DNA from: Lutibacter oceani | GTDB lineage: Bacteria; Bacteroidota; Bacteroidia; Flavobacteriales; Flavobacteriaceae | Direction of reading: 5' to 3' | DNA: 64,000 nucleotides | Assembly: GCF_003384935.1 (NCBI RefSeq) | Contig: NZ_QTTQ01000009.1 | Coordinates: 186,001 to 250,000 of the forward strand | Shown here: positions 44,961 to 55,164 of the stretch, piece after piece | How positions within the stretch are numbered: the first letter of the stretch is position 1 | How the letters are laid out: the number at the start of each line of letters is the position of its first letter | Position numbers and translations under genes: made by a program | Notes under the pieces: generated by a model | The model's database searches: none | What the model was told of the DNA's origin: nothing | What the model saw: the letters and a program-made list of their open reading frames with translations, nothing else

Positions 44961-45459
44961 TTTAGTAGTAAATAATTCATTTCGTTTTATTGGCCTTGTA
45001 CTTTTACAAGTATTAGTATTAAACCATGTAAACTTATTTGGGTTCTTAAATCCAATGATTTACATCGTTTGGATTTTTCTATTTCCAATAAGAAAAAATA
45101 AAAGTTTATTTTTAATATTAAGTTTTTTATTGGGATTAACCATAGACTTTTTTTCTGATTCTGGTGGAATTAATGCTGCTGCTACCCTATTTATTGCTTT
45201 TATAAGACTTCCTGTATTAAAAGCAGTCTTAAAAAAAACAGATTTTGATTATTTACTATTTAATCTTCGAGCCATTTCATTTGGAAAAGCATTTTTATTT
45301 ATAATTATTTTAACCTTAATTCATCACTTTATAATCTTTAGCTTAGAATATTTTAGTTTAAACTCTATTAATTCAATTATTTATAACACAATTTTAACAA
45401 GTGGAATTACAATAATTATAAGTATTTTAGGTATTATTTTATTCAGTAAAAAGAAATAA
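44953..45459 (+). CDS. mreD: Rod-shape-determining protein MreD
   Basis: A 168-residue inner-membrane protein with about five spans, including the conserved LFLILSFLLGLTIDFFSDSGG, with the acidic pair seen in MreD. It belongs to the elongasome and shares 8 bp with mreC. A gap of 94 bp follows before mrdA. Confidence 0.88.
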   Translation: MNSLVVNNSFRFIGLVLLQVLVLNHVNLFGFLNPMIYIVWIFLFPIRKNKSLFLILSFLLGLTIDFFSDSGGINAAATLFIAFIRLPVLKAVLKKTDFDYLLFNLRAISFGKAFLFIIILTLIHHFIIFSLEYFSLNSINSIIYNTILTSGITIIISILGIILFSKKK

Positions 45460-45553
45460 TTGATATAAATAAGCACAGACTACTTTTTTATTAAACAAAA
45501 ACTTATTATGTGCGAATCGTATTATATTTATAAAAAACAGTGAAATAACACCA

Positions 45554-47410
45554 ATGAAAAGATCAGGCTTATTAACCTTTTTAATTATTTTTATAGCATT
45601 AGTATTTATTGGTCGTTTGTTTTATTTACAAATATTAAATAATTCATATACTGTTCCTGCACTAAATAGTTCTGCTGTTAAGGTAACGTATGACTACCCT
45701 GAAAGAGGCTATGTTTATGATAGAAATGGAAAATTATTAGTTGCCAATCAACTTTCTTATGATATTATGGTTATTCCCAGAGAAGTAAAACCATTAGATA
45801 CTTTAGACTTTTGTAGCTTACTTAAAATTAGCAAGGAAGATTTTATTAAAAAAATGGAAAGAGCTAAAAAATATTCTACTCGAATTCCATCTACATTCGT
45901 TGCACAGGTATCAAAAAGTGATTATGCCTTCCTACAAGAAAAAATGTATAAATTTAAAGGCTTTTATATTATTAAAAGATCCTTAAGAGAATATCCTGTT
46001 AACTCGGCACCAAATGTTTTAGGTTATATCAGCGAAGTAAATGAAAATATGATTAAAAAGAATCCATATTATCAACTTGGTGAATTAATTGGAACAGCCG
46101 GTATTGAAACTACCTATGAAGAAACTTTACGAGGCACCAAAGGAGTAAAATATATTCAAAGAGACCGTTTTAACAAAGAAATAGGACCTTATAAAAATGG
46201 AATGTATGATACACTTCCAGTACCTGGAAATGATATCACTTTAACTATTGATAGTAAATTGCAGCAATATGGGGAAGCTTTAATGGTAAATAAAAGAGGT
46301 GGCATTGTTGCTATTGAACCTTCAACTGGAGAAATTCTAGCACTTGTTTCAACCCCAACATTTAACCCTAATTTAATGGTTGGAAGAGAACGTTCAAAAA
46401 ATTTTACAAAATTATATTTAGACACAATCAGCCGTCCATTATTAGATCGCGGTTTGCAGGGAGAATACCCTCCTGGATCACCATTTAAAGTAATTACGGC
46501 ATTAGTTGCATTGCAAGAAAACGTAATTAACACACACACAACTATAAAATGTTTTGGAGGCTATAGATATGGAGCTGGAAAAGACGCTTTTATGGAGTGC
46601 CATTGTGGAACACACGGAAGTCCTGTTGAATTAAATAAAGCTATTTATCGCTCATGCAATAGTTATTTTTCAAATGCGTATAGAAAAACTATTGAAAAAT
46701 ATTCAACCGCAGTGGAAGGAATGAATGTTTGGAGTAAACATGTGAAAAGCTTTGGCCTTGGAAATTATTTGAACAACGATTTATCAGTTGGTCAAAAAGG
46801 GTTAGTTCCTGACGGAGATTTATACAATAAATGGTATCCTAATACAAGATGGACAGCTACTTATAATATTTCAAATGCAATTGGTCAAGGTGAAGTACTT
46901 ACAACTCCAATTCAATTGGCAAATATGACAGCAACTGTTGCAAATAGGGGCTTCTATTTTACACCACATATTGTAAAAAGTATTAAAGGAAAAAAATTAA
47001 ACGAAAAATATACCACACCTAATTACACTACAATAGATGAAAAATATTTTGAACCTGTTATTGAAGGTTTATTTAATGTTTTTGAAAACCCAAGAGGTAC
47101 AGCTAGTTGGTCTAAAGTAAAAGGTATTGAAATATGCGGTAAAACTGGAACAGCTGAAAACCCTCACGGACAAGATCATTCTATTTTTATTGCTTTTGCA
47201 CCAAAAGATAACCCTAAAATTGCTATTGCTGTTTTTGTTGAAAATGGATATTGGGGTTCTCGCTGGGCAGGACCTATTGCAAGTTTAATGATTGAAAAAT
47301 ACTTAAACGGAGAAACTATTAGACCTTGGAAAGAACAAGAAATGTTTAAGGGTAGTTTACAAGATGAGTACGATAAACAACTAATTGAAACTTTAGAAAT
47401 TGAGAAGTAG
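45554..47410 (+). CDS. mrdA: Penicillin-binding protein 2
   Basis: Transpeptidase of the elongasome. The 618-residue protein has an N-terminal membrane anchor (LLTFLIIFIALVFIGRLFYLQ), a dimerisation/pedestal region, and the penicillin-binding domain with SxxK in PPGSPFKVITAL, SxN in YRSCNSYF and KTG in CGKTGTAENPHG. It makes peptide cross-links with RodA as the glycan polymerase. The C-terminus overlaps the rodA start by 11 bp. Confidence 0.95.
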   Translation: MKRSGLLTFLIIFIALVFIGRLFYLQILNNSYTVPALNSSAVKVTYDYPERGYVYDRNGKLLVANQLSYDIMVIPREVKPLDTLDFCSLLKISKEDFIKKMERAKKYSTRIPSTFVAQVSKSDYAFLQEKMYKFKGFYIIKRSLREYPVNSAPNVLGYISEVNENMIKKNPYYQLGELIGTAGIETTYEETLRGTKGVKYIQRDRFNKEIGPYKNGMYDTLPVPGNDITLTIDSKLQQYGEALMVNKRGGIVAIEPSTGEILALVSTPTFNPNLMVGRERSKNFTKLYLDTISRPLLDRGLQGEYPPGSPFKVITALVALQENVINTHTTIKCFGGYRYGAGKDAFMECHCGTHGSPVELNKAIYRSCNSYFSNAYRKTIEKYSTAVEGMNVWSKHVKSFGLGNYLNNDLSVGQKGLVPDGDLYNKWYPNTRWTATYNISNAIGQGEVLTTPIQLANMTATVANRGFYFTPHIVKSIKGKKLNEKYTTPNYTTIDEKYFEPVIEGLFNVFENPRGTASWSKVKGIEICGKTGTAENPHGQDHSIFIAFAPKDNPKIAIAVFVENGYWGSRWAGPIASLMIEKYLNGETIRPWKEQEMFKGSLQDEYDKQLIETLEIEK

Positions 47411-48677
47411 AAAAACAAATATTTTTTATGGAATTGATTGGGTATTAGTACTCTTTTATATTATTTTAATCTTTTTTGGATGGATTAATATTTACTCAGC
47501 TACAAATACTGAAGAGTCTTTTGATTTAATAAATTTTTCAACTGAATACGGTAAACAACTAATTTGGATTGGCTTGTGTTTACCATTAATTCTTTTAATT
47601 CTACTCTTTGAAGCAAAGTTTTATGAGAAATACGCTTCTATCGTATATTTAGTTAGCCTACTATCTCTGGCTGGGCTTTTTATAATCGGTAAAAACATTA
47701 ATGGTGCCACATCGTGGTATAATTTTGGTGGGATTGGGCTTCAACCATCTGAATTTACAAAAGCAGCAACAGCGTTAGCAATAGCAAAATTAGTAAGTGA
47801 GAAACAATTCAATTTAAAAAAATTAAATACTCAATTACAAGCCTTATTAATTTTATTTTTTCCTGCTATTTTAATCACGCTTCAACCTGACCCAGGTTCT
47901 GCGTTAGTTTATACAGCTTTTATATTTGTGTTGTATCGTGAAGGTCTACCGTTTTATTATATTACTATTGGTTTTATTACTTTAATTTTATTTATAATTA
48001 CATTATATTTTGGTTTTTCATATACCCTTTTCGGGTCATTATTCTTATTTTTAATTATTCTACTATATTTTAACTTTTACAGAAGAAAAGCCTTAAAAAG
48101 GGGTTGGATAAAAATTTTAGGAATCTATTTAATCTCAGCATTGTTGATTTTTAGTGTAGATTTTGTTTTTAATCATGTATTTGAGCAACGCCATAGAGAT
48201 AGGTTTAATATTTTATTAGGAAAAACAACAGATATTAGAAACATAGGGTATAATACAAACCAATCTGTTACAACAATAGCTTCTGGAGGTATAACTGGAA
48301 GAGGATTCTTGGAAGGAGAACGTACACAAGGAAATTTTGTACCTGAACACCAAACGGATTATATATTTACCATTGTTGGTGAAGAATGGGGTTTTATAGG
48401 AAGTACACTAGTAATTTTAATATTTGTGCTTTTTTTATTAAGAATAATACAAATTGCAGAAAGACAAAAGTCTAAATTTAGTAGAGTATATGGCTACAGT
48501 ATTGCAGCTATCTTTTTTACTCATTTCACAATAAATATTGGAATGGTACTTGGCTTACTACCAACAATTGGCATTCCCCTACCATTTTTTAGCTATGGTG
48601 GTTCTGCTCTTTGGGGATTTACGGTATTACTTTTTCTTTTTATACGATTAGATGCTAACAGATCTTATGAATGGTAA
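47400..48677 (+). CDS. rodA: Rod-shape-determining protein RodA
   Basis: A 425-residue SEDS-family peptidoglycan glycosyltransferase with about ten spans. Family marks include GGIGLQPSEFTKAATALAIA, PDPGSALVYTAF, GFLEGERTQGNFVPEHQTDYIF and IGIPLPFFSYGGSALWG. The frame starts with a TTG codon overlapping the end of mrdA; a later start would remove the first span, so the TTG is preferred. It ends the mre cluster; a two-way terminator follows. Confidence 0.94.
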   Translation: MRSRKTNIFYGIDWVLVLFYIILIFFGWINIYSATNTEESFDLINFSTEYGKQLIWIGLCLPLILLILLFEAKFYEKYASIVYLVSLLSLAGLFIIGKNINGATSWYNFGGIGLQPSEFTKAATALAIAKLVSEKQFNLKKLNTQLQALLILFFPAILITLQPDPGSALVYTAFIFVLYREGLPFYYITIGFITLILFIITLYFGFSYTLFGSLFLFLIILLYFNFYRRKALKRGWIKILGIYLISALLIFSVDFVFNHVFEQRHRDRFNILLGKTTDIRNIGYNTNQSVTTIASGGITGRGFLEGERTQGNFVPEHQTDYIFTIVGEEWGFIGSTLVILIFVLFLLRIIQIAERQKSKFSRVYGYSIAAIFFTHFTINIGMVLGLLPTIGIPLPFFSYGGSALWGFTVLLFLFIRLDANRSYEW

Positions 48678-48696
48678 CAATGAATTATTAAACAAC

Positions 48697-48730
48697 AAAA
48701 AAAGCATTCTAAAAATTAGAATGCTTTTTT
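48697..48730. terminator. Bidirectional terminator between rodA and rpsT
   Basis: AAAAAAAGCATTCTAA pairs with TTAGAATGCTTTTTT between the convergent ends of rodA and rpsT. Confidence 0.9.
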
Positions 48731-48750
48731 AATGTTTTAATTGTAAGAAA

Positions 48751-49002
48751 TTATAAAGTAGCTACTTGTTTAGCTAATTTAGATTTTAAATTACTCGCTT
48801 TATTTTTGTGAATAATATTTTTCTTTGCTAGTTTATCTAACATTGCAACAACTTTTGGAAATAACTCTTCAGCCTCTTTCTTTTCAGTTGCAGCACGTAA
48901 ATCTCTTACAGCATTACGTGTAGTTTTATGCTGATATTTGTTTCTTAATTGCTTAGCGCTATTACTTCTAATTCTCTTTAAAGCTGACTTGTGATTTGCC
49001 AT
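48751..49002 (-). CDS. rpsT: 30S ribosomal protein S20
   Basis: An 83-residue basic helical protein binding 16S r[27 protein letters not shown] and [20 protein letters not shown] are typical of S20. It lies just downstream of the tRNA-Glu gene on the same strand (24 bp), so a shared transcript is possible. Confidence 0.97.
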   Translation of the reverse strand: MANHKSALKRIRSNSAKQLRNKYQHKTTRNAVRDLRAATEKKEAEELFPKVVAMLDKLAKKNIIHKNKASNLKSKLAKQVATL

Positions 49003-49026
49003 TATAAAATTTTTTATTAAATTTTG

Positions 49027-49098
49027 TAGTCCGTAGGGGAATCGAACCCCTGTTACCAGGATGAAAACCTGGCGTCCTAACCCCTAGACGAACGGACC
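49027..49098 (-). tRNA. tRNA-Glu (TTC anticodon)
   Basis: On the minus strand a 72-nt cloverleaf starts GGTCCGTTCGTCTAGGGG. The acceptor stem GGTCCGT pairs with ACGGACT (first pair G-U), and the anticodon stem-loop CCAGG-TTTTCAT-CCTGG gives TTC. The T arm is AGGGG-TTCGATT-CCCCT. The CCA end is not encoded. Transcription comes from a -7 element upstream at 49140. Confidence 0.97.
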
Positions 49099-49139
49099 AT
49101 TATTTTTTTGCTAATGACACTATTTCGTCATTGCGGATG

Positions 49140-49147
49140 CAAAAATA
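49140..49147 (-). promoter_or_regulatory. tRNA-Glu -7 element TATTTTTG
   Basis: On the minus strand TATTTTTG then C lies about 40 bp before the tRNA. An AATGAC/GTCATT inverted repeat (49113-49132) sits between the element and the tRNA. Confidence 0.5.
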
Positions 49148-49185
49148 CAACTATTTTTTATTCTGCAAAATATTTTTTAAAAAAT

Positions 49186-50664
49186 TTAATAAGCTTTTGC
49201 AAATAATACTCTTTGACTCGATTTTTCCCCAGTTAAAACGCAGGTTCCTTCCTCAAATTTATTATTTAAAGGAATACATCTTATAGTTGCTTTTGTTAAT
49301 TCTTTAATTTTATCTTCCGTTTCAGTAGTTCCATCCCAATGCGCTGATACAAAACCTCCAACATTGTCAATTGCATTTTTAAATTCTTCAAAAGTATTCA
49401 CTACAGTTGTATGCTCTTCTCTATATTTTTTTGCTTTTGAAAACAAATTTTCTTGAATTTCATCTAATAAATTCGAAACAACATCCACTACGTTGCCTTG
49501 AGAAACAATTTGTTTTTCTAAAGTATCTCTTCTCGCAACTTCAACAGTATTATTTTCTAAATCTCTTTTTCCAATTGCAATTCTTATAGGTACTCCTTTT
49601 AATTCATACTCAGCAAATTTTGCGCCTGGTCTAAAAGTATCTCTGGCATCAAATTTAACTGAAACACCTCTTTTTCTTAACTCTTTAACAAATACGTCAA
49701 CTTTTTCAGAAATAGCTTCCAATTGTTCCTCTCCTTTATAAATTGGAACAATTACAACTTGAATTGGAGCTAATTTTGGAGGCAATACCAAACCTAAATC
49801 ATCAGAATGAGTCATAATTAATCCTCCTATTAATCGTGTAGAAACTCCCCAAGATGTTGCCCAAACATATTCTTGTTTTCCTTCTTTTGAAGTATATTTA
49901 ACATCAAATGCTTTTGCAAAGTTTTGACCTAAAAAATGTGAAGTACCAGCTTGTAAAGCCTTCCCATCTTGCATTAAAGCCTCAATTGTATAGGTCTCAT
50001 CTGCTCCTGCAAAGCGTTCACTTTCCGACTTAGAACCTTTTATTACAGGCATTGCCATAAAGTTTTCAGCAAACTCTGCATACACTTTTTGCATTAACAT
50101 TGCTTCTGAAATAGCTTCTTTTTTAGTTGCATGTGCCGTATGCCCTTCTTGCCATAAAAATTCTGCAGTTCTTAAAAACAAACGAGTACGCATTTCCCAA
50201 CGAACAACATTTGCCCATTGATTTATTAGTAATGGTAAATCTCTATAAGATTGTATCCATCCTTTGTAGGTATTCCAAATAATTGCTTCCGAAGTTGGTC
50301 TCACAACCAATTCTTCTTCTAATTTAGCCGTTGGATCAACACGAAGTTTTCCCGGCTTATCCGGATCATTTTGTAAGCGATAATGTGTTACTACCGCACA
50401 CTCTTTAGCAAATCCTTCAGCATTTTTTTCTTCAGCTTCAAATAAACTTTTAGGTACAAAAAGAGGAAAATATGCATTTTCGTGCCCCGTTTCTTTAAAC
50501 ATTCTATCTAATTCTGCCTGCATTTTCTCCCAAATTGCATAACCATAAGGTTTAATAACCATACAGCCTCTTACAGCCGAATTTTCAGCTAAATCAGCTT
50601 TTACAACAAGCTCATTGTACCATTTGGAATAATCGACTTCTCTCTTTGTTAAATTCTTACTCAT
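49186..50664 (-). CDS. proS: Prolyl-tRNA synthetase (archaeal/eukaryotic-type)
   Basis: Class II aminoacyl-tRNA synthetase charging tRNA-Pro. At about 492 residues it lacks the editing insertion of E. coli ProRS and resembles the archaeal/eukaryotic type: [17 protein letters not shown], the class II motifs [34 protein letters not shown] and the ATP motif [17 protein letters not shown], with a C-terminal domain after the anticodon-binding domain. The ATG at 50662-50664 is preferred to an upstream TTG. Confidence 0.96.
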   Translation of the reverse strand: MSKNLTKREVDYSKWYNELVVKADLAENSAVRGCMVIKPYGYAIWEKMQAELDRMFKETGHENAYFPLFVPKSLFEAEEKNAEGFAKECAVVTHYRLQNDPDKPGKLRVDPTAKLEEELVVRPTSEAIIWNTYKGWIQSYRDLPLLINQWANVVRWEMRTRLFLRTAEFLWQEGHTAHATKKEAISEAMLMQKVYAEFAENFMAMPVIKGSKSESERFAGADETYTIEALMQDGKALQAGTSHFLGQNFAKAFDVKYTSKEGKQEYVWATSWGVSTRLIGGLIMTHSDDLGLVLPPKLAPIQVVIVPIYKGEEQLEAISEKVDVFVKELRKRGVSVKFDARDTFRPGAKFAEYELKGVPIRIAIGKRDLENNTVEVARRDTLEKQIVSQGNVVDVVSNLLDEIQENLFSKAKKYREEHTTVVNTFEEFKNAIDNVGGFVSAHWDGTTETEDKIKELTKATIRCIPLNNKFEEGTCVLTGEKSSQRVLFAKAY

Positions 50665-50768
50665 AATCAAAAGTTTGGCATAAATATTGCATCTTTTTAA
50701 ATAGAAAATGCTAATTTCGACAAAATTAGTTTTTTTTGAATAGTTAACAATAAAAATTTTAATTGATT

Positions 50769-52040
50769 ATGGAAGTTTCAAAAATCTTTAACCGAAAAGG
50801 TTCTAAAATAGGACTGCTTTTTATTCTTTTTATTAGTTTATATTCTTGTGGAACTTATCAAAGTGCCTACAATTATGACGATGACGGAATTTACACTTCT
50901 AATAATCAACAAGAGGAGGACGATATTATTATTGTTGATGAATCTGAATTTGATAAAAGTTATTTTTCTCGTCAATTAGAAGAAATTCAATATGTTGGTG
51001 AAGAGGATATTTTTACTGATATAGATGATTATTATTATGATGATACTTATGAAACTGATTCCTTATATGCAGACAATTACCAACCATGGGAATATACAGA
51101 CAATGTAACAATTAATATTGATGCCGGCTATGGAAGTTATGGATATTACTGGCACAACCCTTTTTATTACAACTATTCATATAATTACTACCCTTATTAC
51201 TACAACTATTACAGCCCTTGGAGATATAATAGCCCTTGGAGTTATTACAGACCTTGGTATTATAATGATTTTTATAATGATTATTATGGATATAGTTTCT
51301 ACAATTATTATAACAATCCATATTATAGATACAGCAACTATTATGGTTACAATCCTTATAATTATTATGCAAATAATAACTATAACAGATATGATAGCTA
51401 TGGTAAAAGAACAGCTTACAATACAAATTCAAGGCGAACAAGTAGCTACAATTCTGCCATAAGCAGAAGAAGTACTACAAATTCAACTAATAGCGTAACA
51501 ACTAATTCTACAAGAAGATCAACATCTGCAAATGCAAATACTAATGTTAGATCAATTAATAGAAATAATAGTTCCATAAATAGATCTGTAAATAGAGAAC
51601 CTTCAAGATCAACAAATAATACTATTCAAAGAAGTTCTTCAACAAGAAGTACTTCTCCAACAAGACAATCTTCAACAAGAACAAGAAGAAATACGGCTTA
51701 TTATAACACGCCATCAACAGAAAGATATAGTACTAATAACCCTGTAAGAAATAGAAATGTAAATTATATTCCTAATAACAGGGTACGTTCAAATCAAAGA
51801 GCTGTTTCTAATAACAACAGAAGCACTGCAAGGAGTACAACAAGAACCGCTACTACTAGAAGCGCTACAAAAAATTATGCTCCACCTAAAAATAGTTCTT
51901 CAAACACCCAAAGTTACAACACATCAAATTCCTCATCTAGTAATAGTAGTAGGTCTTATTCAACGAGTTCTTCCCCATCAAGAAGCTCATCAACACCGTC
52001 AAGATCTTCTTCATCAAGAGGTTCATCCAGAAGAAATTAA
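50769..52040 (+). CDS. Low-complexity Tyr/Asn-rich lipoprotein
   Basis: A 423-residue protein of unknown function from the ATG at 50769 (an in-frame TTG at 50763 is less likely). The lipobox is LYSC (Cys27). An acidic segment (about 35-95) precedes a Tyr/Asn-dominated block (about 95-215) of YNYY- and PWSYY-like units, then a Ser/Arg/Thr/Asn block to the end (RSSSTRSTSPTRQ, SSPSRSSSTPSRSSSSRGSS). It is probably disordered, and anchored to the outer membrane. It precedes an OMPP1/FadL gene by 35 bp. Confidence 0.8.
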   Translation: MEVSKIFNRKGSKIGLLFILFISLYSCGTYQSAYNYDDDGIYTSNNQQEEDDIIIVDESEFDKSYFSRQLEEIQYVGEEDIFTDIDDYYYDDTYETDSLYADNYQPWEYTDNVTINIDAGYGSYGYYWHNPFYYNYSYNYYPYYYNYYSPWRYNSPWSYYRPWYYNDFYNDYYGYSFYNYYNNPYYRYSNYYGYNPYNYYANNNYNRYDSYGKRTAYNTNSRRTSSYNSAISRRSTTNSTNSVTTNSTRRSTSANANTNVRSINRNNSSINRSVNREPSRSTNNTIQRSSSTRSTSPTRQSSTRTRRNTAYYNTPSTERYSTNNPVRNRNVNYIPNNRVRSNQRAVSNNNRSTARSTTRTATTRSATKNYAPPKNSSSNTQSYNTSNSSSSNSSRSYSTSSSPSRSSSTPSRSSSSRGSSRRN

Positions 52041-52075
52041 ATTTTAAAATATTCAAATAATAATTCTTTAACATT

Positions 52076-53416
52076 ATGAAAAAATTATTTTTAGCTGCAA
52101 TGCTTTGTGTTGCTTTCATTTCGAATGCCCAAACTTTAGGTTATAATGATATTGGCGTGTTGTTTTCAAAAGAAAACATAAATGGTACTGCACGTTTTAA
52201 TGCAATGAGTGGAGCATTTGGAGCTTTAGGTGGAGATTTATCATCTTTAGAAATGAATCCTGCAGGTGCCGCTGTATTTTTAAAAAGTGAGTTTGCACTA
52301 ACATTTGGCGCAAATACTATTGAAACTACATCAAATTATTATGGTAATAATGAGTTTTCAGAATCAGATAATGCCGATATAACCCAATCTGGTGGGGTAT
52401 TTGTTTTTAATACGTATAGCCAAAATTCTAATTGGGGAAAAATTGCTTTGGGTTTTAATTATAGCTTAGCAAATGACTTTGAAAATTTTTGGATAGCGAA
52501 TGGAAATAGTAATTATCCAACTTGGATTGAAGATCCAAATGACGAAAATATTATGTATTTAAATTCTGATGGACAATACTTTGAAAATTTAACAGATGGT
52601 AAAAACAGTAAATACACATTTACATTTGCCTCTGAGTATAATAACAATTTATATGTAGGAGCATCAATAAGCACCTATGACGTTGAGCATTACCAACAAA
52701 TTTTATTAGAAGAATATAATAATGATGGCAATGGAAATAATTTAGATGCATCTTTAATACAAGAACTTTTTACTTTTGGAGAAGGATTTTCTTTTAACTT
52801 CGGATTAATTTCAAAACCAAATGAAAATCTTCGCCTAGGTTTAGCCTATAAATCACCTGTTTGGTACAATCTTTCTGAAGATTATTTAGATTCAGATTTG
52901 GAAGTATATTATAGTAATACAGATGAGTTGATAACTGATTACTCAGGAATAAACAAATTTGACTACAAATTAAAAACTCCAAGTAAATTTACGGGCAGTT
53001 TTGCATATATTTTTAATAAACAAGGTTTAATAAGTGTTGATTATATTTATAAAAATTACAGCGATATTAAATTAAGTAATTCAAATTTTTCAGCAGAAAA
53101 CCAATCTTTTAAAACCGATTTAGAAAGCGCTGGAGAGCTTAGAATTGGTACCGAATGGAGATTTGACAATGTTTCTTTAAGAGGCGGATACCATATTGAA
53201 AAATCTCCATATAAAAACGCATTAGATTCTGATAATATTGAAGGCTTTTCAATTGGTGCTGGGTATAAATTTAGAGGAGGAAAATTAGATTTTTCTTATC
53301 AAAAAGATTCAAATACCGGTGCTTATAATTTTTACCCGCAATACAACCAGGTAAATGCCGCGGAACTTGATATTGATAATTCAAAAATAACAGCAACTTT
53401 AGTACTAAACATTTAA
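52076..53416 (+). CDS. Outer-membrane transport protein, OMPP1/FadL/TodX family
   Basis: A 446-residue beta-barrel with a signal peptide (LFLAAMLCVAFISNAQ). The early FNAMSGAFGALGGDLSSLEMNPAGAAVFLKSEF is the FadL-family N-terminal signature, and the C-terminus ends in a barrel-like strand (ITATLVLNI). Family members take up hydrophobic compounds such as long-chain fatty acids. A terminator follows; the low-complexity lipoprotein is upstream. Confidence 0.9.
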   Translation: MKKLFLAAMLCVAFISNAQTLGYNDIGVLFSKENINGTARFNAMSGAFGALGGDLSSLEMNPAGAAVFLKSEFALTFGANTIETTSNYYGNNEFSESDNADITQSGGVFVFNTYSQNSNWGKIALGFNYSLANDFENFWIANGNSNYPTWIEDPNDENIMYLNSDGQYFENLTDGKNSKYTFTFASEYNNNLYVGASISTYDVEHYQQILLEEYNNDGNGNNLDASLIQELFTFGEGFSFNFGLISKPNENLRLGLAYKSPVWYNLSEDYLDSDLEVYYSNTDELITDYSGINKFDYKLKTPSKFTGSFAYIFNKQGLISVDYIYKNYSDIKLSNSNFSAENQSFKTDLESAGELRIGTEWRFDNVSLRGGYHIEKSPYKNALDSDNIEGFSIGAGYKFRGGKLDFSYQKDSNTGAYNFYPQYNQVNAAELDIDNSKITATLVLNI

Positions 53417-53438
53417 TTTTAATTACATATAATTACTA

Positions 53439-53466
53439 ACGCCTCCTTATAAAGAGGCGTTTTTTA
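53439..53466 (+). terminator. Terminator after the OMPP1/FadL gene
   Basis: AACGCCTC pairs with GAGGCGTT around an eight-base loop, followed by a T run. Confidence 0.88.
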
Positions 53467-53496
53467 ATTTTAATCTAAAACCTAAATTTGTTTTAG

Positions 53497-53504
53497 TACT
53501 TTTG
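53497..53504 (+). promoter_or_regulatory. -7 element TACTTTTG before the tandem-Nfu gene
   Basis: TACTTTTG (then CAC) lies 18 bp before the ATG at 53523 and fits TAnnTTTG. Confidence 0.45.
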
Positions 53505-53522
53505 CACAAATATTTTATAAAA

Positions 53523-54425
53523 ATGGAACATATTTCTTTAACTATAAATCAAACAACTACAAATACTATTATTAAATTAACAGCTAATAGTATTTTAACA
53601 AGTGGCAGTCACGAATATAATACTATTGATGAAGCTAAAAACTCACCTTTAGCTCAACAATTATTTCATTTACCATTTATAAAACGTGTTTTAATTTCTG
53701 CAAATTTTATTGCTTTAGAACGCTTTTCTATTGTTGAATGGACTGACGTACAAGAAGAGGTAAAAGAACAAATTGAAAGTTATTTAAACAAAGGCGGTAA
53801 ATTAATTTTAGAAGAAACCACAAAAAAATTAATACCTGTTGAAGTTTATGCCGAAGTAACACCTAACCCTTCTGTATTAAAATTTGTTTCCAATAAACGT
53901 TTGGTAGAAAGTGATTTAGAATATAAAAATATTGAAGAAGCAAAAAACTCACCTTTAGCTACAGAATTATATAATTTTCCGTTTGTAAAAGAAGTATTTA
54001 TTTCCGAAAACTATGTTTCAATAACTAAATTTGATGTGATTGAATGGAACGAAGTTACCAATGAAATTAGAAGTTTCATTAAACAATTTGTTGCAGAAGG
54101 AAAAATAATTGTTACTGAAATTACAACCCAAAACGCAACACCATCTCAAAATAAAAACACTACAGATAACGCTGAAAATTTAGATGATGTTTCAAAACAA
54201 ATAATCAGTATTTTAGATGAATATATAAGACCTGCTGTAGCTGCAGATGGAGGAAATATTTTATTTCAATCCTATAATGAAGAAGAAAAAGTTGTAAGTG
54301 TAATTTTACAAGGTGCTTGTAGCGGTTGTCCATCATCAACAATTACTTTAAAAAACGGAATTGAAAATATGTTAAAACAATTAATTCCTGGTAAAATTGA
54401 AGAAGTTGTAGCAGTAAACTACTAA
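53523..54425 (+). CDS. Iron-sulfur scaffold NifU/Nfu-type protein with two N-terminal Nfu domains
   Basis: A 300-residue Fe-S cluster carrier. The ATG at 53523 is chosen over an upstream frame start at 53502. The C-terminal domain (about 222-300) has the cluster-binding CSGC at 266-269 ([13 protein letters not shown]). Before it lie two copies of the Nfu N-terminal domain (about 7-100 and 107-200), both with NSPLAxxL, PFxKxVxIS and EW motifs, indicating an internal duplication. It is 7 bp before ubiE. Confidence 0.92.
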   Translation: MEHISLTINQTTTNTIIKLTANSILTSGSHEYNTIDEAKNSPLAQQLFHLPFIKRVLISANFIALERFSIVEWTDVQEEVKEQIESYLNKGGKLILEETTKKLIPVEVYAEVTPNPSVLKFVSNKRLVESDLEYKNIEEAKNSPLATELYNFPFVKEVFISENYVSITKFDVIEWNEVTNEIRSFIKQFVAEGKIIVTEITTQNATPSQNKNTTDNAENLDDVSKQIISILDEYIRPAVAADGGNILFQSYNEEEKVVSVILQGACSGCPSSTITLKNGIENMLKQLIPGKIEEVVAVNY

Positions 54426-54432
54426 TTTATTT

Positions 54433-55161
54433 ATGGCAGAAAAAGTAAAACCCTACAAAGATTCCGAACTAGGAAAAAAAGAGCAAGTTGCTAAAATGTT
54501 TGATACTATTTCTAAAGAATACGATGGTTTAAATCGTGTTATTTCCTTTGGAATAGATATTAAATGGCGTAAAAAGGTTGTTAAAATAGTTGGAAAATCT
54601 AATCCAGATAAAATATTAGATATTGCAACCGGAACTGGTGATTTGGCTATTAACCTAACAAAAACAAATGCTTCTAAAATAATTGGATTAGATATTTCTG
54701 AAGGAATGTTAAATGTAGGGCGTAAAAAAATAGAAAAATTACAACTTAACAACCAAATAGAAATGGTTTTTGGTGATTCTGAGAATATCCCTTTTGAAAC
54801 TAATTATTTTGATGCCATTACTGTTGCTTTTGGAGTTCGAAATTTTGAAAATTTAGAAAAAGGATTGTCTGAAATTTATCGCGTTTTAAAACCAACAGGA
54901 ACGTTTGTTGTATTAGAAACTTCAGTCCCTACCAAAACACCTTACAAACAAGGATATAAATTTTATTCTACAAAAATTTTACCTTTTATAGGTAAGTTAT
55001 TTTCAAAAGACAAATCCGCTTACAAATATTTATCAGATTCTGCAGCTTCTTTTCCACACGGAAAAGCTTTCAACAATATTTTAGAAAAAATTGGGTTTAT
55101 AAATATTGAAAACAAACCACAAACATTTGGGGTAGCTTCAATATATATAGCAAAGAAATAA
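54433..55161 (+). CDS. ubiE: Demethylmenaquinone methyltransferase
   Basis: A 242-residue SAM-dependent methyltransferase completing menaquinone synthesis (called menG or ubiE). The SAM motif [15 protein letters not shown], the family N-terminus [28 protein letters not shown] and [20 protein letters not shown] are all present. It lies 7 bp after the Nfu gene and 3 bp before the PorT-like gene, so all three are probably cotranscribed. Confidence 0.94.
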   Translation: MAEKVKPYKDSELGKKEQVAKMFDTISKEYDGLNRVISFGIDIKWRKKVVKIVGKSNPDKILDIATGTGDLAINLTKTNASKIIGLDISEGMLNVGRKKIEKLQLNNQIEMVFGDSENIPFETNYFDAITVAFGVRNFENLEKGLSEIYRVLKPTGTFVVLETSVPTKTPYKQGYKFYSTKILPFIGKLFSKDKSAYKYLSDSAASFPHGKAFNNILEKIGFINIENKPQTFGVASIYIAKK

Positions 55162-55164
55162 TGT

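Noticed and set aside
45508-45543. An 11-codon frame (MCESYYIYKKQ) just upstream of mrdA, a possible leader peptide
   Set aside because: Too short to judge, no attenuator-like hairpin is visible, and no conservation can be tested here.
49113-49132. AATGAC/GTCATT inverted repeat upstream of tRNA-Glu as a possible operator
   Set aside because: Single occurrence, between a promoter and a tRNA; the stem is short and A/T-rich. Noted but no function claimed.
51112-51462. Overlapping frames of 109 and 114 codons in other frames of the Tyr/Asn-rich gene
   Set aside because: They arise from the repetitive TAT/AAT-rich codons of the real gene; their composition (Ile/Thr or Cys/Asn) is not protein-like.
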